Made by a program: the position numbers and the translations under genes. A DNA stretch of 64,000 nt from Oegoconia quadripuncta (lineage: Eukaryota; Arthropoda; Insecta; Lepidoptera; Autostichidae): the NCBI GenBank assembly GCA_949316235.1, contig OX438750.1, positions 14,882,865 to 14,946,864 of the forward strand. Reading direction: 5' to 3'. The stretch's first letter is position 1. Every line of letters starts with the position of its first letter. Below are positions 1-13,300 of this stretch, one piece after another. The notes below the pieces were generated by a model. That model saw only the letters and a program-made list of their open reading frames with translations. It was not told where the DNA came from and made no database searches.

Positions 1-703
1 CCGACTTCAAAAGTCATTCTTGCTGAGTTCGTTATCCGTTGATGACATATCCAACTCCATTTCCTTTGAGTGATCTCCTTATGTCAAAGGCGTACTGGTC
101 GCATTACAGCCACCATATGATATTGAAGATGGTTTGCCATCAAAACAACTCTTAGGCTCGTATTACAGAGTATTTATTACTCAAGCAGAGATCTCCACTT
201 GAGGACAGTTAAAAAGGGGCAGCTTTATGTAACTTGTAAATCGGCATCTCTTTCTAACTATGCTTAGCGCAGATCTACGCTTGAGGAACATTCTGAAATA
301 TAGGCCTTAGTATTGTTCTCAGATATTTACTGACGAACACTTGCAGCTTTTGCATAAATAGTTTTACTGAAGGACTGACTTCATATACGACTTTAATAAG
401 GGATGTTACAAAATCGCCCGCAGTGAATTTAGGTGGCCTTTGCTTTCTACAAAGTGGGCAGCAATGATTGGTGTTTAATTATTCTCAGATGCCCCTTAAT
501 TATGCAGCTACAAGTCGCTCAGAGAGTTGTCCTTTTATAAGCTAATTTTAGTCGTATGTCAATGGTTCCAATGTTGGTTTCTAAGGACTTTTGTATTTTA
601 AATTCCATTTATTGACAACTCTTTTTTTACAATAATTTGCATCCATGTTTATATAAATACACAATTCGAAGCAAGTTTTACAAAGTTCCTTTTCAATTCC
701 CAG
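1..703. other. NPC1 intron with a short Harbinger-like MITE
   Basis: AT-rich intron left of the first visible NPC1 exon. No coding signal. It holds a 158-base MITE at 152-310. Confidence 0.6.
152..310 (+). mobile_element. Harbinger-like MITE, family N, short copy
   Basis: Ends TTAGGCTCGTATTACAG and ATATAGGCCTTA are inverse to each other, with TTA on both sides. Internal AGATCTACGCTTGAGG and CAGCTTTATGT match 26262-26563. Confidence 0.6.
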
Positions 704-894
704 GTCCCGTATTGAGCGGGAATATTTCGATTCCCATTTCGAGCCGTTCTACAGGACCGAGATGCTTATTATCAGCTCAAAGAACCTGCCCAAGATCGAG
801 TACACGACGGACGTTGGCGAGACAATGGAGTTCGGTCCGGTGTACCATTCGGAGTTCCTGCTCAAAGTGCTTGATCTGCAGACCAGGATTATGG
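704..894 (+). CDS. NPC1: NPC1 exon: start of middle luminal domain
   Basis: Acceptor CCCAG before 704 and donor G|GTAAGA after 894. It begins with one base that completes a codon and ends in phase 1. It contains [20 protein letters not shown], which matches the family pattern EYFDxHFGPFFRTEQLII at the start of the middle luminal domain, then [10 protein letters not shown]. The preceding exon lies to the left of the window. Confidence 0.95.
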
Positions 895-3800
895 GTAAGA
901 TTGATTTGGATTCCCGGCTTACCTCTTCCTGATAAATAAAATATTTTTATTACTATGTATATTATTATGTGTCCGCTATTTCGACTCCTACAACCGCCAG
1001 GCGCAAACGTGGCAGACCGCGAAAACGGTGGAGAGACGAGCTTGACAGTTTTAATAAGGGATGGTTTGTGCTCGCCAAGAACAAAAACGACTGGAAGCAG
1101 ATGAGGGATGCCTTTGCCCAGCAGTGGGACACTATGGGCTCTTAATAATAATAATTTATATTAAGTATTATAATTTATATTAAGTATTGAGGTCGCAGAT
1201 TCAAATCCCGCTAGGGGCATACATGAATACGGGCTTGTGGTACCCAATGTTTGCCGTTATAATATGTATATATAAACCGAGTAGTAGTAATCTAGGTGCC
1301 GAGTGTGAAACGAGATGACGCTAATATCTACTAATTAAAATATTCCTTCCAGCCCTTGGCAATGACAGCATAAAGGACATATGCTTCGCCCCACTATCGT
1401 CGCCCTTCGAGGGGCCCATGACGCCGGAGAAGTGCGCGATCCAGTCCATCTGGGGCTGGTGGCAGGACGACGCCTCCCAGCTGGAGGAGGACATTACGGA
1501 CAATAAGTACCTGGATAGGGTCCTCTCGTGTAGCAAGTAAGTGGTTCCAACTATAACAGCTGTAATATTTTCTTATACCAGACTCTTCCGATATATGCGG
1601 TTAACTACCGGTGTCCTATGCATAGTTTTACGAATCAGTTTACGCTAGCAGAGAGTCAGAATACTCTCTGTGTCTATACGGCTCACAATCCTTCGTATGT
1701 TTACCGCTCAACGCAGCGGACGCCCTTACCTTCTGTAAGTGAACTCGTTGCGTTCGACAGCAGTGAGCTGTCCCCTCGGTGTGGATCCTCGCCTTCCGTT
1801 AAGACACTGATTTCCAGCTAGTGCCCAGAGAGAGAAAGGGAAGGTACCAGTCTAAAAAGCGGCAGTAATAACAATATGTGTCTTGTATAACAAAAACAAG
1901 ATTACATATAAGTCACGACCAAATAGCCAGAGGAACCCCAAACATAAGCATTTGGGTGTAACAAACATTAAAAGTTCAATGCTTGAAACAACATCCACGT
2001 TTCACCTTTCGAAATATACAGAATGCACACGTGACAGGGGGTGAGCCCATCACCTTCAAATTGTGTCTTTTTGTGGTAAAATCCAATAGTCTCCTGACTA
2101 CGACATCCAAGGGAAGAATCGGGTTGGTTCAACTCTTTTTTTTTTTGGCAAATATGTGCTTGAAAGTTTTAACTAAATATCTCAATTACCCCATTTCTCT
2201 TGTCAGCAACCCGTTCGGCCAGACGTGCATGGCTCTGTATGGCGGGCCGGTGTTGCCAGGGATAGCTCTCGGCGGCTTCCTCACGCCAGGGGAGCCTCTC
2301 ACTAAGAACTCTCGCTTCCACGAAGCCACGGCGCTCATATTGACGTTCCTGGTCAATAATAAACATGACAAGGAGTTGGTGAGTTAGCTTTATAGTATAT
2401 GTAGATGTTGCCACGCCCCAACGGGGTGCATGTTTCATGCCTCTCGTTTTTAAAATCTTTGTGAGTGCAATAAATGGTTGATGGATTGATTGAAATGTAT
2501 GTATAGTAGTTTTACACAATACTTTTTCTATTTATAACAATAGATAAAAAACTGATAATTACGAATGTTTGCATTTATTTTATACAATATTTACAAAAAA
2601 AAAATATATGGGCCCATAATCCACCACGGGAACCCTGTGCGGATTGGTTGATTAGTGTCTGACTTGTGGCCACCTGACAGTCAGTGTTTTTAAGCCGCCC
2701 CTGTAAGCCACTGACTTGGCTTAACGAGTACCTTTAGTTGAATTAGTATCCATAATTACAAGTCTAGTTAGTGTGGAACTAGATGGCGCTATGTCCAATA
2801 TCCAAGGATATTTATTTATGTGGTAAATCTAAAAATAAACATAATTTATGTTAGTAAATTACATTCAAGTAAAACATGCGAGTATATATCCTGTGACCTG
2901 AAACTATTTATAGTTTGGTAGAAGTATTAGAATAATTATTTATTTATATCAGCCTGTAACGTCCCACTGCAGGGCAAAGACCTTTTCTCAATAGGAAAGT
3001 GTATGGGTCATAATCCACCACGCGCGCCCAGCCAATTGATGGATTCGTGTCAGATGAGAATATTGTAACACAAAAATTTATTTAAATTAACATTCTACTG
3101 TTGTTTCCAGCTGAAACCGGCGCTCGAATGGGAGAAAATCTTCATCAATTTCATGAAGAACTACACAGAAAACGAAATGCCCGATTTCATGGACATAGCG
3201 TACACGAGCGAGCGATCGATAGAGGACGAACTCGATCGCGAGTCGCAGTCGGACATCTCCACTATACTCGTCTCTTACTTCATCATGTTCGCGTATATTG
3301 CCATCTCGCTCGGACGCTTCACTACTTTCTCAAGGCTGTTGATTGATAGTAAAGTCACTTTGGGGCTTGGAGGTGAGTTTTATTTAGTTCTTACAATTTA
3401 GTCTGAAATACCTCAGTGCTTAAAGACGAAAGTCATGAATGTGAGTTATCGATGATGACTTATGGGCCTCATAATGGGATGTCTCACCATGGGCCTTAGA
3501 AGAAAGGTCCAGGTCACGCAACCACCTATGGAGAGGGCGATACTCGGCGTATTACTGCATGATCGAATCAAGCATCCTTCCTCCACCACCTCAATGGCTC
3601 AATGTTTGGTTGGGTTTACGATTCGGAGGTCGCGGGTTTGATCCCCAGCAGGGTACATATTTAGTACTCGGTTTGGTTGGTGGTATGGCGTTTTAAATGT
3701 CCACCTGGCTAGCTACCACCATCTTATCTAAATCTGCCGCCAAACTACAATGTTATTAGCATTGTTGTGTTCCGGTTGTCGGAGACAAGATAGCCAGTCC

Positions 3801-6800
3801 CCCAAATAAGATGGGGTTCCACCTTCGGCCCCATCTTCACTTAACATCGGGTGTGATTGAGGTCAAGTGCTAACCCGGTGTGCATAAAAAAAAAAGAATG
3901 AAGAAATCCATAGACAAGCGAAAGTCACCGACATAGCCCAGCGGATTAGTAAGTTAGAGTGGCAGTGGGCAGGGCACATAGTTCCTGAGTGGCATTAAAA
4001 TTCTAGAGTGGAGACCAAACATAGGGAAGCGCAGCGTAGGACGTCCCCTCGCAAGGTAGCGGGAAGTCGCTGATTGCAAACCGCTTCCAACAGCTCGCTC
4101 TGAAAATCGAGGAGGCATGTTCCGCAGTGGATATTAATCATGATGAATACTTCCATAAAAATACATATAGAAACAATTCCTTTTTCCCGATTAATAGTTC
4201 GGGTTATACATTATAAACTAGCTGTTGAAATCATTCTGATGCTCCGTAATGACTTGACTTAAAAACACACTTTATAATAAGTATGACAATGATACTTCTA
4301 AAGTATTTAAAAAGCAAAAAACCCGACAGCATACTTTGTATTTTGCGGGCGACATTGAATTTTTTACTATAAAATGTCCTATGACACTAGGTATCAAGAC
4401 GAATAAAACACACCTTGCACTTCAAAATCGCTCAAGCCGTTTAGTTTAGGCTACGGGAGGTAACAAACATCTACATACATACACACATTCAATCAAAAAA
4501 TACTACCCTCCTTTTTGAGCAGTCAGGTAATAAACATGGTTTTTAATATACTATAATTCGTCATCCCCAGGAGTGCTAATCGTGATAGCGTCAGTGGTGT
4601 GCTCCATCGGGATGTTCGGCTTCGTCGGCGTCCCGGCTACCCTGATCATCGTGGAGGTGATCCCGTTCCTGGTGCTGGCCGTGGGCGTGGACAACATCTT
4701 CATCCTGGTGCAAACCAACCAGCGGGAGGGCAGGAGGCCTAACGAAACTGTCGCCGAGCATATTGGCAGAACGTGAGTATTAAGCAATCTTACATCGAAA
4801 ACTGGGGTTTGATCTTTGACAATTTCATATGGATAAGTGGCAACTCCATTTCATCCAGAGACTCTAAATAGCTCAACAAAAAATGAATATGCATTAGGTC
4901 TGTATGGTTGGTGGTGGGGCATTTTAAATGTCTGCCTGGCTAGCCACCGCCATGTTATCTAAATCTGCCGCCAAACAGCAATGTTTTCCAAATCCAAATC
5001 GCAGCAGCGACCCGGAAACCCCAACACATTAGGGGGACTGGCTATCTTATCTCTGACAACCGGAACACAACAATGCTATTAACGTTGCTGCTGGGCGGCA
5101 GATTTAAATAAGAGTGTGGTAGCTAGCCAGGCGGACATTTAAAATGCCCTACCACCAACCAAACCGAGTACTTAAACATGTACCCCGCTGGGAATCGAAC
5201 CCACGACCTCCGAATCGTAAACCCAGTGTTGTTTTGAGCCACGGAGGCGGTTTGATGCATCCTTATTGTTTTTTTTTACAGGCTGGGTCAAGTAGGACCC
5301 TCAATGTTCCTAACGTCGGTCTCCGAATCCGTTTGCTTCTTCCTCGGCGCACTGAGCGACATGCCGGCCGTGAGAGCGTTCGCGTTATACGCTGGCGCTG
5401 CTCTACTGGTCGATTTCCTTCTCCAAGTCACCTGCTTCGTAGCGCTACTAGCCATTGATACTCACCGACAAAACGCTAACAGGTAACTCTTTGATCTGCG
5501 TTAGTATTAATTCCTAACGCAAAAGAGATGTGTTTCAAGCGAGAGGTTTCTTTATTCTACTATTAACCCTTGCTTACCTATTTCCCTAGGTTCGACGTAT
5601 TCTGCTGTGTGCAAGGCACTAAAGCGGAGCAGGCTAACGACACCGGCGAAGGTGCCCTCTACAACCTATTCAAACACGTTTACGTGCCGTTCCTCATGAA
5701 GCGGGAAGTCCGCGCCTCTGTTATGATCATATTCTTCGCTTGGCTCTGCTCCTCTGTCGCTGTAAGTCATTATTTTTTTAAATACTCTACGATTTAGCGT
5801 TTGATTACAATCATTCACACATTAAGTGAAGATGAGGTCGAAGGTGGAAGCGCTTGGGTGACTGGTTATCTCAACTCAAGCAGTGGAAATACAACAGTGC
5901 TATCAATATTGCTGCTTGGCGGAAAATTTAGATAAGGTGGTGGCTACTGGCCATGCAACATTTAAAATGAAAGAAAATAATCTATATTACATAATAAATG
6001 TTACAAAACAAACTAACATATAAAACATAAAAAAGAACAAACTGCAGAACAATTACAGACAAATACTAGCATTTTGTGTGTCACTGTGGCAAAGAGGAGT
6101 AGGACTTAGCATAATGCTCAGCGCCAAGAACTGGGCAACTATACTAATGATAATAATACTATATAATACCAGTATAATATAGGTATGAATAAATCAAATA
6201 AAAAAATGCTTTATTTCGTAAGTTATAAGAATCACATTTGAAATCGTCATGACATACAGTTATCGCTAGTTATCACTAGGCAGTCTCCCTAGAGAACTAT
6301 TATTAAATTGTTTATTATACAAGTACGATCATAATAACAACCACTCTAACCACATCATCGGCCTCGAAGTATAAGATTGAATTATTTAACACAATTCTTT
6401 TTGTTGTTCCTATAGATAATTTTTATATTGAGTTTTGAGGGTAGACTTAGAATACCCTACCACCAATCAAATCAAGTAAAAACATGTAAACTTTGTTCTG
6501 TAAACCTTGTGTTGTATACATAGAGCCACAGAGTCAGTTAAAGTATATACACTCATTCTTTTTCTATAAAAGTCGCTATGGGACATGTCTTGCTCCATAA
6601 TGGAGGAGAGACCCAGTAACACAGACCTATTATCGATAACACCCATTACGGATTGGTGAGACTATGCAACAAACTACTTTATTGTGGAGCAACATGTGAC
6701 TTCTAGACCAAAACCCAACGCCTCAATTGGTAATATACATTTAAGGTACGAATTCAGCTGAAAATTGTTCGCCTGCCATACTAACCAAGATAGCCAGTTC

Positions 6801-9800
6801 TCCGATCTGCGGGTCAGTACGCTTCCACCTTCGGTCTCATCAGGTGTGATCGAGATCAAGTGCTAACTCGTTATGCATGATAAAATTCGACTATGGTTCT
6901 GTTACGGAGCGGGTCCACGAGATGTTTTAAGAAAAAAAGAAATATTACTGAAACTTAATTATAGAAATTATTAAAATTAATTATACAGGTGCCTACTACG
7001 AAGTTCAAACCCAGTCTGACGTGTAAAACCTAAAATCAATAATGCATCCGCAATCGAAGGGAACTGCAACGTTAGCAATTATATTTATTATATGCTGAAG
7101 GGTTATTTCCATTATATCAGTTCCTTGGAGAAAGTTGTTCGTAATCAAGAGTGGCGAAACCAGTTAATGGGAATTACACAAATTCATCCTGTATAAAGGC
7201 TGTTTACTTCCACAGGTGGCGCCTCACATAGAGATAGGTCTCGACCAGGAGCTCTCGATGCCCCAGGACAGTTTCCAGTTGAAATATTTCCAACATCTAA
7301 CGCGTTACCTCAATATTGGCCCGCCAGTCTACTTTGTAGTCACCGAGGGCCTGGACTATTCGGATAAGGGGACGCAGAATATGATATGTGGCACCAGGTT
7401 CTGTAGACAGGACAGTGTCGCTATGCAGCTGTATTCTGGTGAGTCATTTTAATCTATCGTATTTACTTATGGTAAAATGGTGTAGGTCCAAAGCAGGGTT
7501 TGTTTAATGATTTATTTTTAAACCTAAATCATAATCTTAAAAAAAACGGTTTTCATAAGGAGCAAAACCAAATGGATTTTGAATTATTCTGTAGGTGGTG
7601 GGTGGAATCAATCTCAATACAATTTCTTTCGATATTGTTTAATTAAAGGACATAATAGTTATGCAATATTTTAGTGAGGATTCTGGTATCACGTGATGCT
7701 GGAATCCTCATTTCTCATACACAGATAGGTACTGTTTTACCTATAATTACAAATTGTATTAAAAATAACTATGCCTAAATAGAAAATGGATGATATGTGT
7801 CCATATGTGAATATGGACCATCATCCTTGCGATGCGAGGCTCTGCTTCAACAGTAGGGATGGGATATAAGGCTGTTTTTGTTGATGAAAATATCGTAAAT
7901 ATCATGATATACATCAAAATATCTGATATTTTGTATCCGACTTCTGCGAGTCCTGATTTATAGTTACTTTTTACCATACTTGAGTGACGGAAACACGTAT
8001 ATCGATAGAGAAGACTTTTGACTGTTTTAACATGTCTACAGCTTATCGGGCACCGAACGAGACGTACATAGCACAAGCGTCCAACTCCTGGATGGATGAC
8101 TTCTTTGACTGGGCCGCGTTGTCTAAATGTTGCAAATACTTCCCATCCAACAGCAGCTTCTGTCCCAATAGCGCCTCCGGTAAGTATTGTCTCAAAATTT
8201 ATTTGGAAAAACTTTATATGCCTATAGCAGGATAAGTCTAGAGTTTGATGTCCTAGTAAGACAAAACCTTTTTGTGTACTAAAACTGTCTAAAACATCTA
8301 AAATAAAGGACTGACGAAATAAGTACGGGATAATACGATATTGTAAAATTACATATTTCGGTTAAAGAAACTGTACAAATACCCTTTCGCTTGCCGTTCC
8401 GAATTTACATGTTTATGCGTTCTCTGCGTCCTACCGCCTGCACCAGCACTCCAGCGAAGGACATAACAGACGGATGGTAGTTGCAGATAAAATAAGAATA
8501 ATTATCAATTAAAAACAAGACTTAGATTATAAATTAAAATTAGCATGGACAATTATGATGTCGTCTGACGTCCGCCATATTGGGTTTTTGTGACATCCCC
8601 TATGTACTATTTTTGAAATTCTCGTGATGAGATCTATCCTATCGTGTGTCACTCACTACCGTCATCCCATAGCTAAAATCGGTTAAGAAGTGTAGACTGT
8701 ACGAGGAAACATACATACTTACGCGAAACACATTATTCTCATTTTCGTAGTGCCGTTGTCGGCTAATAAAGTAATAAGACACACCTATTCCCAGATTGTC
8801 AAAGCTGCAACATTCCGCTCTATGGCCCTGAGGCTCGGCCCACAAAGTCCGACTTCCAGCGCTACGTCCCATTCTTCCTCCAAGACAACCCCAACGAGGA
8901 CTGCCCCAAGGCCGGCCACGCTGCCTACTCTCGAGCCGTCAACTACAAATTCCTTGACAAAAACAAGACTGTGTCCAAAATTGGAGCCACTTACTACCAA
9001 GGATACCATACTGTCCTGAAAACGAGCCACGATTACTACTCCGCTTTGAGAGGAGCGAGAAACGTAGCCGCAAATCTAACGGAAACGTTGAACAGGAATA
9101 TGAGAGACGAGGGCAAGAATACTACGGTGAATGTGTTCCCGTATTCAGTGTTCTACGTATTCTATGAACAGTATTTGACGATGTGGCCCGATACGCTGAA
9201 GAGCATGGGCATTTCGGTGTTGTCGATATTCATAGTGACGTTCATATTGATGGGATTCGATCTGTTCTCGGCTTTGGTGAGTGATTTTGTGATTTTAATT
9301 ACTTATGACGGCATGGACTGTACCGACGACGTCTAATTTTCTGTCCTTGTTCAAACAAATTTCCATTTTTTACTGCATATCTAAATGACAATTAAAATTG
9401 AGGCGCAAAAGATGTTGCGTGCGGCGACGTCGCAAATAGGTACTTATTAATAACAATTAACAATGAAATATGGTCGATGCCGTCTTACTTGAGACTCTTA
9501 TCTAACATAAGCATCCATCAGGTGAGATTGTAGTCAAACGCAAAACCAGTTTTTAATAAAAAAAAAAAAACTCGAGTCTCCATATAAATGTAGTATTGTA
9601 TTTTAGTGATTTTTTCAATTGATGTCATTTGCATGGAGACTCGACTCGGAACCAATAAATAGAAGAGCATAGAACCTCCTCCCCATTCTGGTTAAAAATT
9701 GCATCGTGTACACTTCATTGGCAATTGTAATACAAGATCTGGTTTCATGTCAGGTTGTGGTGATCACCATCACAATGATCGTGGTGAACCTCGGCGGGCT

Positions 9801-10178
9801 CATGTACTGGTGGGGTATCAGCCTCAACGCCGTCTCGCTCGTCAACTTGGTAAGTCAACTCACTTGCTGACTTATTTAGGATTCTATAATGTTCCACTGA
9901 TAGATAAAACCTTTATTTGTATTTTTTTTTTATCCAAACGGGTTATCAATTGACCTTAATCACACCTGATGTTAAGTGGAGATGAGGCCGAAGATCAGCG
10001 TACTCACCCGGAAACTCCATCTTATTTGGGGGACTGGCTATCTCATCTCTGACAACCGGAACACAATAATGCTATTAACATAGCTGTTTGGTGGCAGACT
10101 TAGATAAGATGGTGGTAGATAGCCAGGCGGACATTTAATATGCCCTACCACCAACCAATCAGATAGAGAGATGAGTGA

Positions 10179-10261
<83 letters not shown>

Positions 10262-10270
10262 GTGTTTGTT

Positions 10271-10354
<84 letters not shown>

Positions 10355-13300
10355 CGCGTGTGTGCGTGCGTGCGTGTGCGTGTGTGTGCGTGTATGTGTG
10401 TTTGTGTGTGTCTTTCGAGGAAAGCTTACAATTTACTAGTGTAAACACTGCCTTCCTGCCTGTATGGAGAGCACGCCACTGCACATATAGTACCCGCTAT
10501 TAACAGTCACATTTTCAAACCACTACATCAAATATGACGAATACAATACAATAACAAATACTCTTCATTGCACAAAATAATTTACAATAATTTTTGATGA
10601 TAACGATAGAGCACAATTAGGCGGTCTTATCACTAAAAGCGATCTCTTCCAGACAACCCACAGCTATGGGAAATTTGTAAATAGAAAAACAGGTAGGGTG
10701 CACGATGCTACCAACTAAAGAAATAATTATGGATTGAAATGTGTGTAGGTGATGGCGGTGGGCATAGCGGTGGAGTTCTGCTCTCACCTGGTGCACAGCT
10801 TCAGCGTATCGGGCGGGGCCTGCCGCGTGGGGCGCGCCTCGTCCGCCCTCACGAGGATGGGCTCCTCCGTGCTGTCCGGCATCACGCTCACCAAGTTCGG
10901 CGGCATCATCGTGCTGGGCACCGCCAAGAGCCAGATATTCCAGGTGACGCGCGACGGGCTAACTACACAATACTACATACATAAAGTCACGCCTGTTTCC
11001 CGTAGGCGTAAGCAGAGACCATAGACTTCCACTTGCTACGATCCTGGCACACCACTTTCGCTTCATTCACTCTTATACCGTTATTCAGACATGCTCGACG
11101 GTTTAGGATACTTTTAACTTGGCCTTTCTTTAAGACGTCCCCGATTTGATCAAACAAAAAATCTTTGAAAAGGGGAGTTCTTAACTCATTGATGATTGGC
11201 ATTAGTCATTTGTCCAGTAGTGGACTTCTTTCGGCTGATATGATGATGATGACATTAATTGTATTAACAAAGTTTTAAAGAGGGCATTGTTATGGTCTCT
11301 GTACAACCACTGCGAGCTTTGCAGATCTATTGTCCAATTCCCTCGTCTGGTTAAAGTTCGTCCCTTAGGTCAGTGGCCTGCATATGTCACACAATATCTC
11401 GGGAGACTTTAATTAGAGCCTTATATCAAAGTCCCCCCAAAAAGGAGTGAAAAACACTCGCAAAGAATGTATATAGGAGTTTCCTCTCTCTCACCACGGA
11501 ATCTACAAATTTCAAAACTGCTCAAGCAAACCCCGTTCATGTGCTTGTTTAAGTTAATCACACCTGATGTGGAGTGAAGATGAGGTCGAAGGTGGAAGCG
11601 TGCTGACCCGGAAACCCCAACACATTAGGGGGACTGGCTATCTTATCTCTGACAACCGGAACACAACAATGCTATTAACATTGTTGCTTGGCGGCAGATT
11701 TAGATAAGATGTTGGTAGGTAGCCAGGCGGACATTTAAAATGCCCTACCACCAACCAAACCGAGTACTTAAACATGTACCCCGCTGGGGATCGAACCCGC
11801 GACCTCCGAATCGCAAACCCTATGTTGTTTACATTGAGCCACGGAGGCGGTTAGAAGTCTGTCAAGTCTGCAATGTCCGGTTATAAACCTCACCAGAGTC
11901 CTAAGGCTGGGAAGATCAAGCCTGAAGGCTTCCAGGGAAAAGCCTTGCGAGTTGTCCAGACTGCTAGTCCAAAATTTGGCACCTTGGTTACTAACTCGTT
12001 GTATGGAGCATTCGCCTGGTGGTATTTCTATATATTCCAACTGCAAAGTTCCGATCCCACAACGTTATTCTCAGCACTCCTCGGGTCTAGCTCGTTAGCA
12101 ACTTCATTGCTATTGACCATGCATATTTGACCATAAATTTTAAATCTGACTATTTTAAGTGTACCCTGTGTACCTACAAAATAAAGCATTTTTGATTTGA
12201 TTTGAAACTTGAAAACAGCCAGAACTAACTGATTCCCTTCCAAAGCACGAAGGCTTTCGTATAGAAATGCCATTATTGGTCTCCTATCCAAAGGATGACC
12301 AAACCATACATTGCTTAAATTTACCACTCATGGCTCCGATCCTATACTTATGCTATTTATTCCCGCAGGTGTTCTACTTCCGTATGTACCTGGGCATAGT
12401 GCTGTTCGGTGCGGCGCACGGGCTCATCTTCCTGCCCGTTATGCTCAGCTATATAGGTGAGTTACCAAACACTCTTACTCTTACAAGATGTGCTAATGTC
12501 GTTGCATAAAAATATCTAAAATAGACTTACACCCGAATATTCAAAGGCTACAAGCATCCTTACACATCATTCCGTCGCTTTGAATGTAGAAAGACATGAA
12601 AGCAACAGCATGATATTTAAAGGGCTTTTAAAGTTAAGAAGCATTTGAGTATTCGGCCTTCACCACTTGCAGATAAGAACTTATTTGCTCGACAGAATTT
12701 TTTTGTTTCACAAGCGGTTGTAATTTTGCTTTTGGCAACAGCAGCTGATATTTCATGTGTAATATTACTGTCTGTAACTATATAGTAAGTGATGTAATAG
12801 GCCCTTTAATTATTATAATGAAAGGACTCCGTAAGACAAACTTGCCGATTCTCGACTCTTATATTTTGTATGTATAAGTTTTATTGTGTAATTTCATCGA
12901 TAACTTTATCAATTACGTCCGATTGGTCGGCTCGTCCCTCGCTCGGTAATTAGACGGTTTCTCATTGGTCAACAAGCCGATGAAGTTACATAATTTTAGG
13001 GCAGAACTAAAGTGGTCTAATAATCACCCCTCTAGCCACATTTAATACATTTCGAGTATTTTGTAGCTGTCAGGGCCTTTTGATTTCAAACATCTCCCTC
13101 CTACTCCCGTGAAAATAGAAGTTGTATTATTACTATACACATATACAATAATGTGATTCGTTGTTTAATCGATCAGTAGACGTTTCAATTTTTAACACAG
13201 AGAATCTATTAGATAGCATGCTATTCTAATGGCGTCATGTGGGATAGAAAAATGCACCTAGCCCATAAGGCCTAGTTGTAACTAGGCCTCTCTTTGTAAA

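Noticed and set aside
10038..10503. Four long open frames on both strands across the GT array
   Set aside because: They are Cys/Val or His/Thr repeats from the dinucleotide run, with no gene signal.
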